This document shows, in pieces, positions 7,979 through 17,633 of a stretch of 64,000 nt of DNA (its first letter is position 1; every line of letters starts with the position of its first letter). A program made the translations under genes and the position numbers. A model generated the notes under the pieces. It was not told where the DNA came from. It saw nothing but the letters and a program-made list of their open reading frames with translations, and did not search any database. Origin of the DNA: Paludibacteraceae bacterium (GTDB lineage: Bacteria; Bacteroidota; Bacteroidia; Bacteroidales; Paludibacteraceae); the NCBI GenBank assembly GCA_024405875.1, contig JAKSOA010000006.1, forward strand, positions 31,071 to 95,070, given 5' to 3'.

Positions 7979-9832
7979 ATGTTATTAGCATTATTAAGCA
8001 TACTGTTTCCTCTTCCCGATGGTAACTGTGCCTCATTAAGCAGTGACAGTTCAGCCATAATGGTTGGTGAGTATAAGACTGCTAAACAGGAAACCCTTGT
8101 GGAATTCTCTAAGATGAGGGTTAATCCTCTTGCAAAAGCGTCAGACTTCATATTCTCACCAGACTATACCAGAATATTGCTTAAACCAGCCCCCGCTGAT
8201 ACGGCAAAGAGTCCTTATTACGTATATAAGATAGAGAGCAACCGCTGTGACCGCCTGAGTGACAACTTCTCACAGTCTTGTCCGCTCTTCAGCCCCGATG
8301 GCAAAAAACTTGCCTATGTACGTGATAATAATGTGATTATCAAGCGATTGGAATATAATACAGACATCGTGGTGACAACGGACGGCTCCGCCACAACATT
8401 CAATGGTGTGCGTGACCGCAATTTCCGTGAGGCGTTTGGCATAGAGAGTACAATGTTATGGACGCCCAACTCAGATTACCTGCTTTTCAGCAAAGGAAAT
8501 CAACTGTTTATGTACAGCATACAATACAAGTGGACAAAACCTGTTGTAATGCCAGACCACGATGCCGCATACATTACTGCCGTTAAACTTACGCAAGACC
8601 CAGAACAGATAGCGGTAATGTATCTTAACAAGGCTCAGAATGTATTGAGACTCGCAAAAGTCAACATTAACACATTCATTGCAAAAAATGTATATGAATA
8701 CAAGGAAGATAAGTTTATTCCTCCGTTCGCAGCCAAGTTTGTTGAGTTTTTAGATGGGACAAACAATTTTGTTGTCGCAAGATGTGAGGATGACAGAAAG
8801 CAACTCTACTTATATGGTCCTAACGGCAATAAGTTAAAGCAACTTACAAACGGGGAGATAGGCGTTACCAGTGCCTACGGCTATGACGCCGCATCAAAAA
8901 GACTCTACTATCAAACATCTGACGGCATTAACCGTTATGTATGTTCGGTCTCTGCCGATGGCTCTAAGCCTCAGACCATTACTCCTGATACTGTGTCATC
9001 TTTGGCAAGATTCAGCGCGGACTACAAATATTTTGAATGCACCGCAAAAACTCTAAACTCACCTACACGAATATCCTTATTTGATGTTAAAGGAGCTAAA
9101 ATAAGGGATTTGATTACGCTTGATGACGCCCCTAAATTCCATAGAGAATTGCGTAAAACAGATAATTTGAACTATTACATTGTAAGCCCAAATAGCGGAA
9201 GTAATGGTAAATACATAATGTATGTATCTGATTTTGAAAGCAATAGAGATGATGCTTTTGAAACAGCGATGTGTGATAACGGCTACTCAGTAGTGGTGGT
9301 GAAGACAAGAGGGACAGAGGGGCAGGGAAGAAATTTTGCACAAGGCAACTATCTGAATATTTTCAAAGCTCCCGCTGCTGACTACATAATGGTGGCGAAA
9401 GACATTATAAGCAGGGGAGAGGCGTCAGAGTTTATAATAGTAGGGGAGAAACTGAACGCAGGAGTGGCGATGTCCGCCATATTGGCAGAGGAAAACCCGT
9501 TCAATGCGGCGGTTGTAGTATCTCCTGTAACTGATATTAGAGATTATAATCCTATTGTCACTCAGCGTATTATGAAAACTGAGGGGGCTACGGCGGCATA
9601 CTCTGAGAATAGTGCTGTTGATAATATTTCCAAATTAAATAAAAAAGTGTTAATTTTACACTCTGAAAATGATGCTGAAATTCCGCTGGAACAGACAAAG
9701 AAACTTAGTGAGAAGTTGGTTGAAAGCGGCATTCAGTTTGAATCGCAGATTTTCTTTAACAAAGATGGCTCATTTACCAGAGGCATTGCAAACAAATATT
9801 TGATTAATAAAATTTTAAACTTCATAAAATGA
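7979..9832 (+). CDS. S9/DPP-IV-like protein with degenerate catalytic triad
   Basis: The 617-residue protein has the architecture of a prolyl oligopeptidase/dipeptidyl-peptidase IV. A beta-propeller covers about residues 40-370 (SPDGKKLAYVRDNNVIIKRL and similar blades). An alpha/beta-hydrolase domain covers about residues 380-617. However, the nucleophile elbow normally reading G-x-S-x-G-G is GEKLNAG (about residues 489-495), so the catalytic serine is lost. The expected histidine near the C-terminus (usually GHGF) is also absent: the region reads FFNKDGSFTRG. The aspartate region (HSENDAEIPLEQ) persists. It is therefore probably a pseudo-peptidase. The N-terminus is hydrophobic and could be a signal peptide. 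It overlaps the next gene by 4 bases. Confidence 0.8.
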   Translation: MLLALLSILFPLPDGNCASLSSDSSAIMVGEYKTAKQETLVEFSKMRVNPLAKASDFIFSPDYTRILLKPAPADTAKSPYYVYKIESNRCDRLSDNFSQSCPLFSPDGKKLAYVRDNNVIIKRLEYNTDIVVTTDGSATTFNGVRDRNFREAFGIESTMLWTPNSDYLLFSKGNQLFMYSIQYKWTKPVVMPDHDAAYITAVKLTQDPEQIAVMYLNKAQNVLRLAKVNINTFIAKNVYEYKEDKFIPPFAAKFVEFLDGTNNFVVARCEDDRKQLYLYGPNGNKLKQLTNGEIGVTSAYGYDAASKRLYYQTSDGINRYVCSVSADGSKPQTITPDTVSSLARFSADYKYFECTAKTLNSPTRISLFDVKGAKIRDLITLDDAPKFHRELRKTDNLNYYIVSPNSGSNGKYIMYVSDFESNRDDAFETAMCDNGYSVVVVKTRGTEGQGRNFAQGNYLNIFKAPAADYIMVAKDIISRGEASEFIIVGEKLNAGVAMSAILAEENPFNAAVVVSPVTDIRDYNPIVTQRIMKTEGATAAYSENSAVDNISKLNKKVLILHSENDAEIPLEQTKKLSEKLVESGIQFESQIFFNKDGSFTRGIANKYLINKILNFIK

Positions 9833-10734
9833 AACCTACTCTTTATGTGATGGCTGCGGGAATGGGCAGCCGCTACGGAGGCTTGAAGCAGATGGACGGG
9901 CTTGGTCCGAACGGGGAGACCATAATTGACTACTCAATCTATGATGCAATACGAGCCGGTTTTGGCAAGGTGGTATTTGTCATACGTCGTGATTTTGCTG
10001 ATGACTTCAAAAAAATTGTAGTCTCCAAATTCGCTGACAAAATTCCTGTGGAGATAGTTTATCAGGATTTGAACAATTTGCCTGAGGGCTTTACTGTAAA
10101 CCCTGAGCGAGTTAAGCCGTGGGGTACAAACCACGCCGTTCTTATGGGTAAGGATATAGTCAAAGAGCCGTTCGCTGTCATAAACGGAGATGATTTCTAT
10201 GGAAAAGAGTCATTCCAGGTGCTTGCTGATGAACTTGTGAAGATGGAGGGGAGGAAGGGTCAGTACTGTATGGTAGGCTTCCCTGTAAAGAACACTCTTT
10301 CAGAGAGCGGCACAGTATCTCGCGGAGTGTGTCAGAAAGACGCATCGGGGTACCTTACATCAATAGTTGAGCATACAAAGATTGAAGAGCAGGGCGGTGT
10401 CATTGTAAATCACAACGATGACGGGACAGACACAATTGTGGCTCCTGAGACACCTGTGTCAATGAATATGTGGGGCTTCACACCAGACTATTTTGAATAT
10501 TCAGAGGAATTCTTCAAAGAGTTCCTTAAGACCAATGAGAAGAGCCTGAAAGCGGAGTTTTATATACCTACTATGGTTGACCACCTAATAAACAACGGCA
10601 ATGCCAAAGTTAAGGTGCTCAATACATCAAGCAAATGGTTCGGAGTTACATATGCGGCAGACAAACCAAATGTTCTACTCCAAATCAACGCACTGATAGC
10701 CAAAGGTATATATCCTAATAAACTGTGGAAATAA
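9829..10734 (+). CDS. Sugar-1-phosphate nucleotidyltransferase family protein
   Basis: The N-terminal signature AAGMGSRYGGLKQMDGLGPNG is that of nucleotidyltransferases that join a sugar-1-phosphate to an NTP, releasing pyrophosphate. The metal-binding acidic site is visible at INGDDFYG. The 301-residue length fits a single-domain enzyme without the C-terminal left-handed helix acyltransferase. The start overlaps the S9-like stop (ATGA), which implies translational coupling and one operon. The precise sugar (glucose, mannose or other) is unknown. Confidence 0.85.
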   Translation: MKPTLYVMAAGMGSRYGGLKQMDGLGPNGETIIDYSIYDAIRAGFGKVVFVIRRDFADDFKKIVVSKFADKIPVEIVYQDLNNLPEGFTVNPERVKPWGTNHAVLMGKDIVKEPFAVINGDDFYGKESFQVLADELVKMEGRKGQYCMVGFPVKNTLSESGTVSRGVCQKDASGYLTSIVEHTKIEEQGGVIVNHNDDGTDTIVAPETPVSMNMWGFTPDYFEYSEEFFKEFLKTNEKSLKAEFYIPTMVDHLINNGNAKVKVLNTSSKWFGVTYAADKPNVLLQINALIAKGIYPNKLWK

Positions 10735-10786
10735 CCAGTAACAGTTAACTTTTCTTTTTTCACTTTTCACTTTTAACTATTACAAA

Positions 10787-11227
10787 ATGTCGCCTTACTA
10801 TTATTGGCTTATAGCCACAGCGTTTTTAGTGATATTGGAACTTGTGACAGCAGGTTTCGGGGTTATATGTTTTGCCATAGGCACACTTATAGCCGCTATT
10901 CTCGCCTATTTTGAACTTGGTCTGGAGTTCCAGATCTCAGCGTTCATCGTGGGCTCAATATTAGCCCTTGTCTTTATCCGTCCGTTCGCCTTGAAGTGGC
11001 TTAACAAGCGTGGCGGGGAGCAGGTGGCTACTAACGCCGATGCCATAATAGGTCGTAAGGCGGTTGTTACAGAGACTGTTGATGCGGTCAAAGGAACCGG
11101 TTATGTTAGGATTGACGGTGATATGTGGAAAGCAGTGTCAGCAGACGGCTCTGTCATAGAAGCCGGCACGGAGGTTACAGTAATTTCAAGAGATAGTATA
11201 ATACTAAAAGTGAAAAAAGAAAAGTGA
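10787..11227 (+). CDS. NfeD family membrane protein
   Basis: The 146-residue protein has two or three N-terminal membrane helices (residues 5-70) followed by an OB-fold-like C-terminal domain (IIGRKAVVTETVDAVKGTGYVRIDGDMWKAV), the layout of short NfeD proteins. NfeD proteins pair with SPFH/stomatin proteins to organise membrane domains, and the next gene here is exactly such a partner. Confidence 0.9.
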   Translation: MSPYYYWLIATAFLVILELVTAGFGVICFAIGTLIAAILAYFELGLEFQISAFIVGSILALVFIRPFALKWLNKRGGEQVATNADAIIGRKAVVTETVDAVKGTGYVRIDGDMWKAVSADGSVIEAGTEVTVISRDSIILKVKKEK

Positions 11228-11300
11228 AAAAAGAAAAGTGACGCTTTATTTCTCTTCATAACTATTATTTTTTAACTTTTAACTTTTAACTAATATAATT

Positions 11301-12260
11301 ATGTCAGCAGGAACAATTGTTTTAATAATTATCTGCATTTTGGTGGTTATTTATGTATTAAAAGGTATTAAGATTGTGTCTCAGTCAGAGACAATGATTA
11401 TTGAGCGTTTAGGTCGCTATCATCGCACACTTAACGCGGGTATTAACGTAATACTTCCTATTGTTGAGCGTGGTAAGGAGACTGTTACAAGAATGAATAA
11501 CGGGGCGCTTCGTATGAGTAACAAGATTGATTTGCGTGAGCAAGTGTATGACTTTGACAAACAGAGCGTTATTACAAAAGATAACGTTATGACAGAGATA
11601 AACGCACTTCTCTATTTTCAGATAGTGGACCCAGTTAAGTCAGTCTATGAAATCAAGAATCTGCCAATGGCAATAGAAAAACTTACCCAAACCACACTGC
11701 GTAATGTTGTAGGAGAGTTGGAACTTGATGAGACACTTACTTCAAGAGATACCATTAACTCAAAGTTACGCTCAGTGCTTGATGAAGCCACAAATAAGTG
11801 GGGTGTCAAGGTTAATCGTGTTGAACTACAGGATATTACACCACCGCAAAGCATACGCATAGCAATGGAGAAACAGATGCAGGCGGAGCGTGACCGCCGT
11901 GCTGAGATTCTGAAGGCGGAGGGTGAGAAGCAATCTGCGATATTGAAGTCAGAGGGTGAGAAATCAGCGGAGATTAACGCCGCTGAGGCTGAGAAGCAGG
12001 CTCGCATTCTAAAGGCTGAAGGTCAGGCCAAGGCTCAGGTTCTTCAGGCTGAGGCTGAGGCGGCTGCCATCAAGCAAGTGGCTGATTCTGTAGCGGCTAT
12101 AAAAGGTGCCGACCCTGTCAACTATCTGCTCGCCATCAAATATATTGACGGTCTCAAGGAGATGGCATCGGGGAAAGACAACAAAACAGTGTACATCCCG
12201 TATGAGGCTACAGGTGTGCTCGGCTCGCTTGGCAGTCTGAAAGAGATGTTCGCAAAATAA
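11301..12260 (+). CDS. SPFH/band-7 (stomatin-like, QmcA-type) membrane protein
   Basis: The 319-residue protein has one N-terminal transmembrane helix (residues 4-22) and then a band-7/prohibitin domain (SQSETMIIERLGRYHRTLNAGINVILP through about residue 190). A long charged coiled coil follows (repeated KAEGEKQ/EAEKQARIL blocks, about residues 190-260). It probably forms membrane-anchored oligomers and is encoded directly after its usual partner NfeD. A short AT-rich spacer (11228-11300) with AAAAGTGAAAA repeats separates them. Confidence 0.93.
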   Translation: MSAGTIVLIIICILVVIYVLKGIKIVSQSETMIIERLGRYHRTLNAGINVILPIVERGKETVTRMNNGALRMSNKIDLREQVYDFDKQSVITKDNVMTEINALLYFQIVDPVKSVYEIKNLPMAIEKLTQTTLRNVVGELELDETLTSRDTINSKLRSVLDEATNKWGVKVNRVELQDITPPQSIRIAMEKQMQAERDRRAEILKAEGEKQSAILKSEGEKSAEINAAEAEKQARILKAEGQAKAQVLQAEAEAAAIKQVADSVAAIKGADPVNYLLAIKYIDGLKEMASGKDNKTVYIPYEATGVLGSLGSLKEMFAK

Positions 12261-12263
12261 AAG

Positions 12264-13580
12264 ATGCGTCTGAACGGCGTAATAAAAATATTGCTTATCA
12301 TTTCCTGTATGGTTTTTGCTATGCAGGAAATTTTTGCTGTGGAGTGTGAGTCTGAGATTGATTTCAAAATAGAGGTTACTCCCACTGTACGTGAGTCTTA
12401 TACTGATATGATTTGCTACGGCAATGACTATTCAGGACACGGCTTTTTTATTGAGAAGCCTGAGAATGATACCGTATGCTACCGTGAGGAAGATTGTAAC
12501 CACTACACACTTAACCTTAGGGTGTGCCGTCCGCAGGAGGAGAACATTTTTGAGTCAATTTGTGAAGGCTCAACCTATACAAAACACGGGTTCAATGTCT
12601 CCGAGGGTGGAGTGTACACGCAGAATCTTCAAACAAAGTGCGGCTGTGACAGTACGCTCACTCTTCACCTCGATGTCATATCAACCGCCACTGTCACGCT
12701 TTTTGATGAGTGCTGTACAAATGTCCTATATAATGGCAGAGGTTATGAGAACATAGAGGTAAAGAAAGACACTGTTCTTGAATCAAAAATAATAAAGAAA
12801 GGTTGTGAGGCTAAGTCACAACTATTCATAACCGCGTATGAGCCAGTCTTTACCCAACTACGTGACACGGTGGAGAAAGGCACTCATTATCAAAAGTATA
12901 ATTTTGACATAATTGCCGTAGATGAGCGCACTACCGCTACTCAGACACTTCAAACTATTCACGGCTGTGACAGTATTGTGAATCTTGAACTCTATGTTTA
13001 CCACGACTATCTGTTTGAACAGAATGATTCCATCTGTCCAGGAGATTCAGTTCTTTGGCAGAAGGAGTATGTGAAAACAGCGGGTGACCACTATAAGAGG
13101 TATAAGAGTGTCTATGATATGGATAGCGTCTATGTGCTGCATCTCAAGTTCAATCCCGTATATCTAATGTCAGACTCAATCTATATAAACAACGGAGATT
13201 CATACACTTGGCACGGACGCACTATTACAAGTGCCGGACTTTATGTTGACACATTGAAAACGGTGAACGGCTGTGACAGTATTTGTCATTTGAAAGTGAA
13301 ATGCACGTTTGAACTTGAGTTCCCTGCATATTTCTCACCAAATGGTGACGGACTTAATGACACTTGGGTTATTAAAAACCTTGACGGTTATCCTGACTCA
13401 ACTGTTGAAATTTATGACCGCTATGGTAAGCGTCTTATATCATATACATACAGGACACAGCCCGATGGCTGGGACGGCATATACAACGGTCATCTGATGC
13501 CGTTTGATGACTATTGGTACATTGTACGCCGTCAGGATAGTGACAAGGTTTATTCGGGACACTTTACACTGAAACGGTAA
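12264..13580 (+). CDS. Secreted cysteine-repeat protein with T9SS type B (gliding-type) sorting domain
   Basis: The 438-residue protein has a signal peptide (residues 1-27) and several repeats of about 60 residues that end in GCDS followed by a beta strand (CGCDSTLTLHLDV, HGCDSIVNLELYV, NGCDSICHLKVKC). The last 85 residues (FPAYFSPNGDGLNDTWVI onward, with the GWDGIYNG element and YSGHFTLKR end) form the CHU_C/type B sorting domain recognised by the type IX secretion machinery. It should therefore be exported and attached or released at the cell surface. It starts 3 bp after the SPFH gene. The neighbouring 743-residue protein shares the GCDS repeats. Confidence 0.88.
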   Translation: MRLNGVIKILLIISCMVFAMQEIFAVECESEIDFKIEVTPTVRESYTDMICYGNDYSGHGFFIEKPENDTVCYREEDCNHYTLNLRVCRPQEENIFESICEGSTYTKHGFNVSEGGVYTQNLQTKCGCDSTLTLHLDVISTATVTLFDECCTNVLYNGRGYENIEVKKDTVLESKIIKKGCEAKSQLFITAYEPVFTQLRDTVEKGTHYQKYNFDIIAVDERTTATQTLQTIHGCDSIVNLELYVYHDYLFEQNDSICPGDSVLWQKEYVKTAGDHYKRYKSVYDMDSVYVLHLKFNPVYLMSDSIYINNGDSYTWHGRTITSAGLYVDTLKTVNGCDSICHLKVKCTFELEFPAYFSPNGDGLNDTWVIKNLDGYPDSTVEIYDRYGKRLISYTYRTQPDGWDGIYNGHLMPFDDYWYIVRRQDSDKVYSGHFTLKR

Positions 13581-13583
13581 ATA

Positions 13584-13641
13584 GGCAAATGAGAAATGAG
13601 AAATGAGAAATGAGAAAGGAGAAATGAGAAAGGAGAAATAG
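13584..13641 (+). repeat. Heptanucleotide-type tandem repeat between two secreted-protein genes
   Basis: About seven tandem copies of a GAGAAAT/GAGAAAG unit fill the spacer between the two secreted-protein genes. It is a simple sequence array with potential to change length by slippage, and it lies just upstream of the GTG-started gene at 13663. Confidence 0.75.
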
Positions 13642-13662
13642 GATATATATCGGGATTGTACT

Positions 13663-15894
13663 GTGAAAAGGGTTGCTTATATATTATGTTTATTGATGGT
13701 TGCCGCGGCGGCAGTTGCTGACTGCGGTACTGCCATTAGTGTGCCGGTAGTCAAAGAGTGCTCATTCAAGCAGTACACACTAACTACAGGTGCCGGTCAA
13801 ATCACAAAAACAGACTGCGGTTGGACAACTAAGAAATACAATGATGTATGGCTCAAGGCAGTTATGCCAGAGAGCGGACGCCTTGCAATTGCCACTGAGG
13901 GGAATTACCTTAACGGTTTTGTCGCCGTATATACAGGGGAGTGCTCATCACTGCGTACCGTTATCTGTTCAAATAACGGACGTGTGCCTGAGGTGCTTGA
14001 CATAAACACAATAAAACCAGGTGAGACAGTTTATGTGAGGGTGGCAATGACATCTGACTCAAAGGTGGGGGTCTGTTTGTATGAACTTGAGAATATAGAG
14101 AAACCTGAATGCAAGTCATCTGAGGTTATTGCGGCAAACCTGTGTCGTGACGCCACTCTTATAAAATCTCCAAGCGGTTATTGTGGCAATACAAGTTCCT
14201 CCTATTCCGCTGAAAAGCCTGGCAATCTTCAGAATGAGTTCTGCGGTTCCATTGAGAATAACTCATGGCTTCAGTTTGTGGCATCAGAGGAGACAGCAAG
14301 CCTTAATATCTTCACATATAACTGCCAAAGAGGCATAGGCATACAGATGCGAATATATGAGACAGAGGATTGCAAGATTTTTATTCCTTACTCAAACTGC
14401 TGGAATCCAGCCATAGAGACGAACGGAGTTGTTACGGCAACCGGTCTCACGCCAGGCAAAAGATACTACCTTATGATAGACGGTTATGCCGGTGATGTGT
14501 GTGACTATACTATTTCTGCCGGAGAGGGTGTTGAGACTGCGGAGGTTATGTATGAGCGTAGTTTTTGTAAAGGCACAGTCTATAAAGATGAATATTTCCC
14601 CGAAGGCCTGACAGAGCCGGGCGTGCATAAGAAAACAATTATGGGGGAAGAGGGTAAGGAGACATTTATTATACTTACGCTTACTGAAATAACCCCTGTA
14701 CATACCTATTTGTACGGTCATATTTACTCTTGTGAACGGTACCAGGAGCACGGATTTGACGTGAATACCGCTGGCAAGCATTATCAATATCTTACATCAA
14801 AGGCTGGTTGTGACAGCATTGTGGAGTTGGAACTGACAGTTGAGCCAAGGAAAGAGTATGAACTCTATGCGTCCATTTGTCAGGGCTCAACATACTCATA
14901 TAACGGATTTTTTGAGTCTAAACCGGGTGATTACACCCGTACGGTACCAAGTGTGCAGGGCTGTGACAGCGTTGTAACCCTGCACCTCAGTGTCACCCCG
15001 GGACTTGACCTTGCGGTAAGCGGTGAGCGGAAGATATGTGAAGGAGATGAGACTACCATTTTTGCGTCAGGAGGCGTAAAGTATATATGGAAAGACGCTT
15101 CAGGCAATGTCATAGGGGAGGGAGATTCCATACACCTTTCACCAAGTGCCACTGCGTCATATAAATTATACTCATCAACTGTGGATGCTTGTCCCGCCAC
15201 TGTTACAGACTGTCAGGGGAATATCTATCCTGTGGTCAAAATAGGCAGGCAGTGCTGGACGGCTGAAAATCTCAAGGCTACACGCTATGATACTGAAAGT
15301 GAGCGTCCTAATGCGTATATATATGCTATGACATCTGATGAGTCAGCAGGACCGTATTATTTCAATCCAAAAAATGAGCATACAGAGTATTCCGGCAATC
15401 TTACGCAGGAACAAAGAAACAAGTTAGGCTTACTCTACACGTGGGCAGCCGCAGTGGGACTGAAGAGTGAGGCGGACGCTCTATCTCAAGTTACAGTGTT
15501 CCCTGGAGACCGTCAGGGTATATGTCCTAACGGATGGCACGTACCGGATACATTAGAGATAATTACTTTGCTTGAAACTGTATCAGAGATAGAATATTCA
15601 GGAACGCATCTGAAGACTAAATCAGGTTGGTACACTGGGAGCGGTTATGTTGCCGGTATAGATGATTACGGATTCTCTCTTCTGCCTGCCGGGTTCGCCG
15701 CCGCTAATCAGGCTTGGTACACAGGTGCCAACGGCTCATTCTGGTCTGCTGACCCTTGGACATACAGCAAGGACAAGAGTTATAAGGAGAAGGCTGTTGA
15801 TGTATTTACATTCTATAGTGAATATACCTGCTATCTTACGCATAATGAGAAATACTACGGACGGGCGGTAAGATGTGTGAAAAGATTGGAGTGA
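13663..15894 (+). CDS. Secreted protein with GCDS repeats and C-terminal Fibrobacter-type paralogous domain
   Basis: The GTG-started 743-residue protein has a signal peptide (KRVAYILCLLMVAAAAVA). Two glycine/aspartate-rich domains at about residues 20-150 and 165-290 resemble sugar- or peptide-binding modules. GCDS-type cysteine repeats (AGCDSIVELELTV, QGCDSVVTLHLSV) follow, and then an Fib_succ_major (TIGR02145-like) domain over about 510-743 (DCQGNIYPVVKIGRQCWTAENLK, and CPNGWHVPDTLE). No C-terminal sorting signal of the kind in the preceding gene is visible. It may interact with that protein through the shared repeats. Function unknown. Confidence 0.8.
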   Translation: MKRVAYILCLLMVAAAAVADCGTAISVPVVKECSFKQYTLTTGAGQITKTDCGWTTKKYNDVWLKAVMPESGRLAIATEGNYLNGFVAVYTGECSSLRTVICSNNGRVPEVLDINTIKPGETVYVRVAMTSDSKVGVCLYELENIEKPECKSSEVIAANLCRDATLIKSPSGYCGNTSSSYSAEKPGNLQNEFCGSIENNSWLQFVASEETASLNIFTYNCQRGIGIQMRIYETEDCKIFIPYSNCWNPAIETNGVVTATGLTPGKRYYLMIDGYAGDVCDYTISAGEGVETAEVMYERSFCKGTVYKDEYFPEGLTEPGVHKKTIMGEEGKETFIILTLTEITPVHTYLYGHIYSCERYQEHGFDVNTAGKHYQYLTSKAGCDSIVELELTVEPRKEYELYASICQGSTYSYNGFFESKPGDYTRTVPSVQGCDSVVTLHLSVTPGLDLAVSGERKICEGDETTIFASGGVKYIWKDASGNVIGEGDSIHLSPSATASYKLYSSTVDACPATVTDCQGNIYPVVKIGRQCWTAENLKATRYDTESERPNAYIYAMTSDESAGPYYFNPKNEHTEYSGNLTQEQRNKLGLLYTWAAAVGLKSEADALSQVTVFPGDRQGICPNGWHVPDTLEIITLLETVSEIEYSGTHLKTKSGWYTGSGYVAGIDDYGFSLLPAGFAAANQAWYTGANGSFWSADPWTYSKDKSYKEKAVDVFTFYSEYTCYLTHNEKYYGRAVRCVKRLE

Positions 15895-15921
15895 ATAGAG
15901 TAAAAAGTGAAAAGTGAAAAG

Positions 15922-16015
15922 TTGACTGTTACTAGGAACGAGTGCAGAACTAAGTTTACTTAGGTTATGCCGAGTGACGAAGTAACATGGTTAAAACGAA
16001 GTTTTAACAAAAGTT
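15922..16015. repeat. 94-bp dispersed hairpin repeat, copy 1
   Basis: The 94 bp here recur at 21844-21937 with only three mismatches. The element contains a perfect hairpin GTTAAAAC-GAA-GTTTTAAC near its 3' end and a second small one around CTAAGT-TT-ACTTAG. It lies in the spacer before the MFS transporter gene and has no coding potential. Confidence 0.85.
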
Positions 16016-16022
16016 GAAAAAA

Positions 16023-16056
16023 TTGAGAATTTAAAACGATTTTTTTATTAAATTTG
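16023..16056 (+). promoter_or_regulatory. Possible promoter for the MFS transporter
   Basis: TAAATTTG at 16049-16056 matches the -7 element. The nearest TTG (16023-16025) is 23 bp away, slightly beyond the usual 19-21 bp, so the match is partial. It lies about 57 bp before the ATG at 16113. Confidence 0.4.
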
Positions 16057-16112
16057 TGCGCTCAAGTTTGCATATAACTTAATAACCATAAATAACCTTA
16101 AAATCAAATTCT

Positions 16113-17576
16113 ATGTTAGAAGGACAGAAAAAGATGAGCACGTGGTTCTATGCACTGCTCAGTTTGCCTGCTACTGCAATGGGTTTCGGCCTGTCAGTAC
16201 AAATCTCTGCTTTAAGTTGGATATTGTCAACGAAGTATGGTCTTAGTATCGGTGATATAGGTATAGTATGGGCTGCAGGTCCTATTGCCGGTATCATAGC
16301 TCAGCCAATCGTGGGTGCTGTAAGTGATAAACTTTGGTTTATGGGAGGCCGTCGCCGCCCTTGGATTATCTTTGGAGGTCTGCTTACTGGTCTTATGCTT
16401 TTAGCCCTGCCAAACCTTGAGATAGTACAGAAGATGCTTGGTATGGAGGGTGCCGCAGGCTTGCTTCCAATTGCTGTTTGCGTGGCTCTTACACTTGACC
16501 TGTCCATTAACGTAAGTTTTAACCCTACACGTTCACTTGTAGCGGACTGTACCACACAGGAACAGCGCAGTAAGGGTTACACCTGGATGCAGACAGTATC
16601 AGGTACCTGCGGTGTGCTCGCTTATCTTATAGCGGTGCTTTGGGGTAATGAGACTCTTATATATGTAGGTATGGCAATAGCGGTTCTCTTTACCATTGTG
16701 CCTATATTCTTCATTGAGGAACCTCGTGAATTAAGTGCTGAGTCATCAGATGACGCAGTAAAGAGTGTTGATACCGCCGCTCCAAAAGGCTCTATAATCA
16801 AGGATATGAATAACGCCGTTCTCCCTCTTTACGGTTTCCTTGTGTACGGCATCTATGTAATTGTAGCAAAACTCTTTATTCCAGCCGACATAATAGCCTC
16901 AATGCCTCATTATTTTGGATTGAACGCAGTTGAACTTGCTTGTGTTGCAATTGAAATAGTGGCGCTTCTGTTAGTGCTTACCAATACATTTAAGGTAAAG
17001 GAAGATATGCACGAGTTCCAGAAGATTTTGCTTGCACACTCATTTACTTGGTGGGGCGTTCAAACTATGAACGTATATATGTTCTTCTATGTTGCAAATG
17101 TAATTTCAGGCATAGATGCAGGTTCCGCTCAAACAGTAAACTCAATGGCGTTCCTTGTACGTGACCTTATAGGCGCTTTGCTACCTGTTCTTGTACTTAA
17201 TGTAATTGCCGCCAAGAAGGGTATGGCTCACACTCATACAGGGGCAATCCTTGCAATGGCTTTAGGCTATGGTATCATCTACTTCTGCGGAGCAAACATT
17301 TACACATTCTTTGTGGCTCTTGTCATAGTTGGTATTGGTTGGGCGTCACTTGTATCACTGCCGTTCGCTATTATGAGTTCACGTGTTGACCAATCCAAGA
17401 TGGGACTATATATGGGTATATTCAACCTCTCTGTAGTTCTTCCGCAGTTGGTTGCCTCATTCAAGATGGGTGAGGTTATTGATGCCGCTGAGGACAAGTC
17501 AATAATATTCGCAATCTGCGCTATATGTCTTCTTATCTCAGGTATCCTTTGGATATTTGTTAAGGAGAAGAAGTAG
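16113..17576 (+). CDS. MFS sugar transporter (SLC45/GPH-like)
   Basis: The 487-residue protein has about 12 hydrophobic segments. Characteristic motifs are QPIVGAVSDKLWFMGGRRRPWI after TM2 and DLSINVSFNPTRSLVADCT, which match the sucrose/maltose-transporter-like branch of the major facilitator superfamily. It probably moves an oligosaccharide across the inner membrane with protons. No glycosidase or SusC/D genes are adjacent, so the substrate is undetermined. The 94-bp dispersed repeat lies in its upstream spacer. Confidence 0.88.
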   Translation: MLEGQKKMSTWFYALLSLPATAMGFGLSVQISALSWILSTKYGLSIGDIGIVWAAGPIAGIIAQPIVGAVSDKLWFMGGRRRPWIIFGGLLTGLMLLALPNLEIVQKMLGMEGAAGLLPIAVCVALTLDLSINVSFNPTRSLVADCTTQEQRSKGYTWMQTVSGTCGVLAYLIAVLWGNETLIYVGMAIAVLFTIVPIFFIEEPRELSAESSDDAVKSVDTAAPKGSIIKDMNNAVLPLYGFLVYGIYVIVAKLFIPADIIASMPHYFGLNAVELACVAIEIVALLLVLTNTFKVKEDMHEFQKILLAHSFTWWGVQTMNVYMFFYVANVISGIDAGSAQTVNSMAFLVRDLIGALLPVLVLNVIAAKKGMAHTHTGAILAMALGYGIIYFCGANIYTFFVALVIVGIGWASLVSLPFAIMSSRVDQSKMGLYMGIFNLSVVLPQLVASFKMGEVIDAAEDKSIIFAICAICLLISGILWIFVKEKK

Positions 17577-17633
17577 GGACAATTAACAATTAGCAATTAG
17601 TAATTAGTAATTAGTAATTAACAGAGGGGATTG

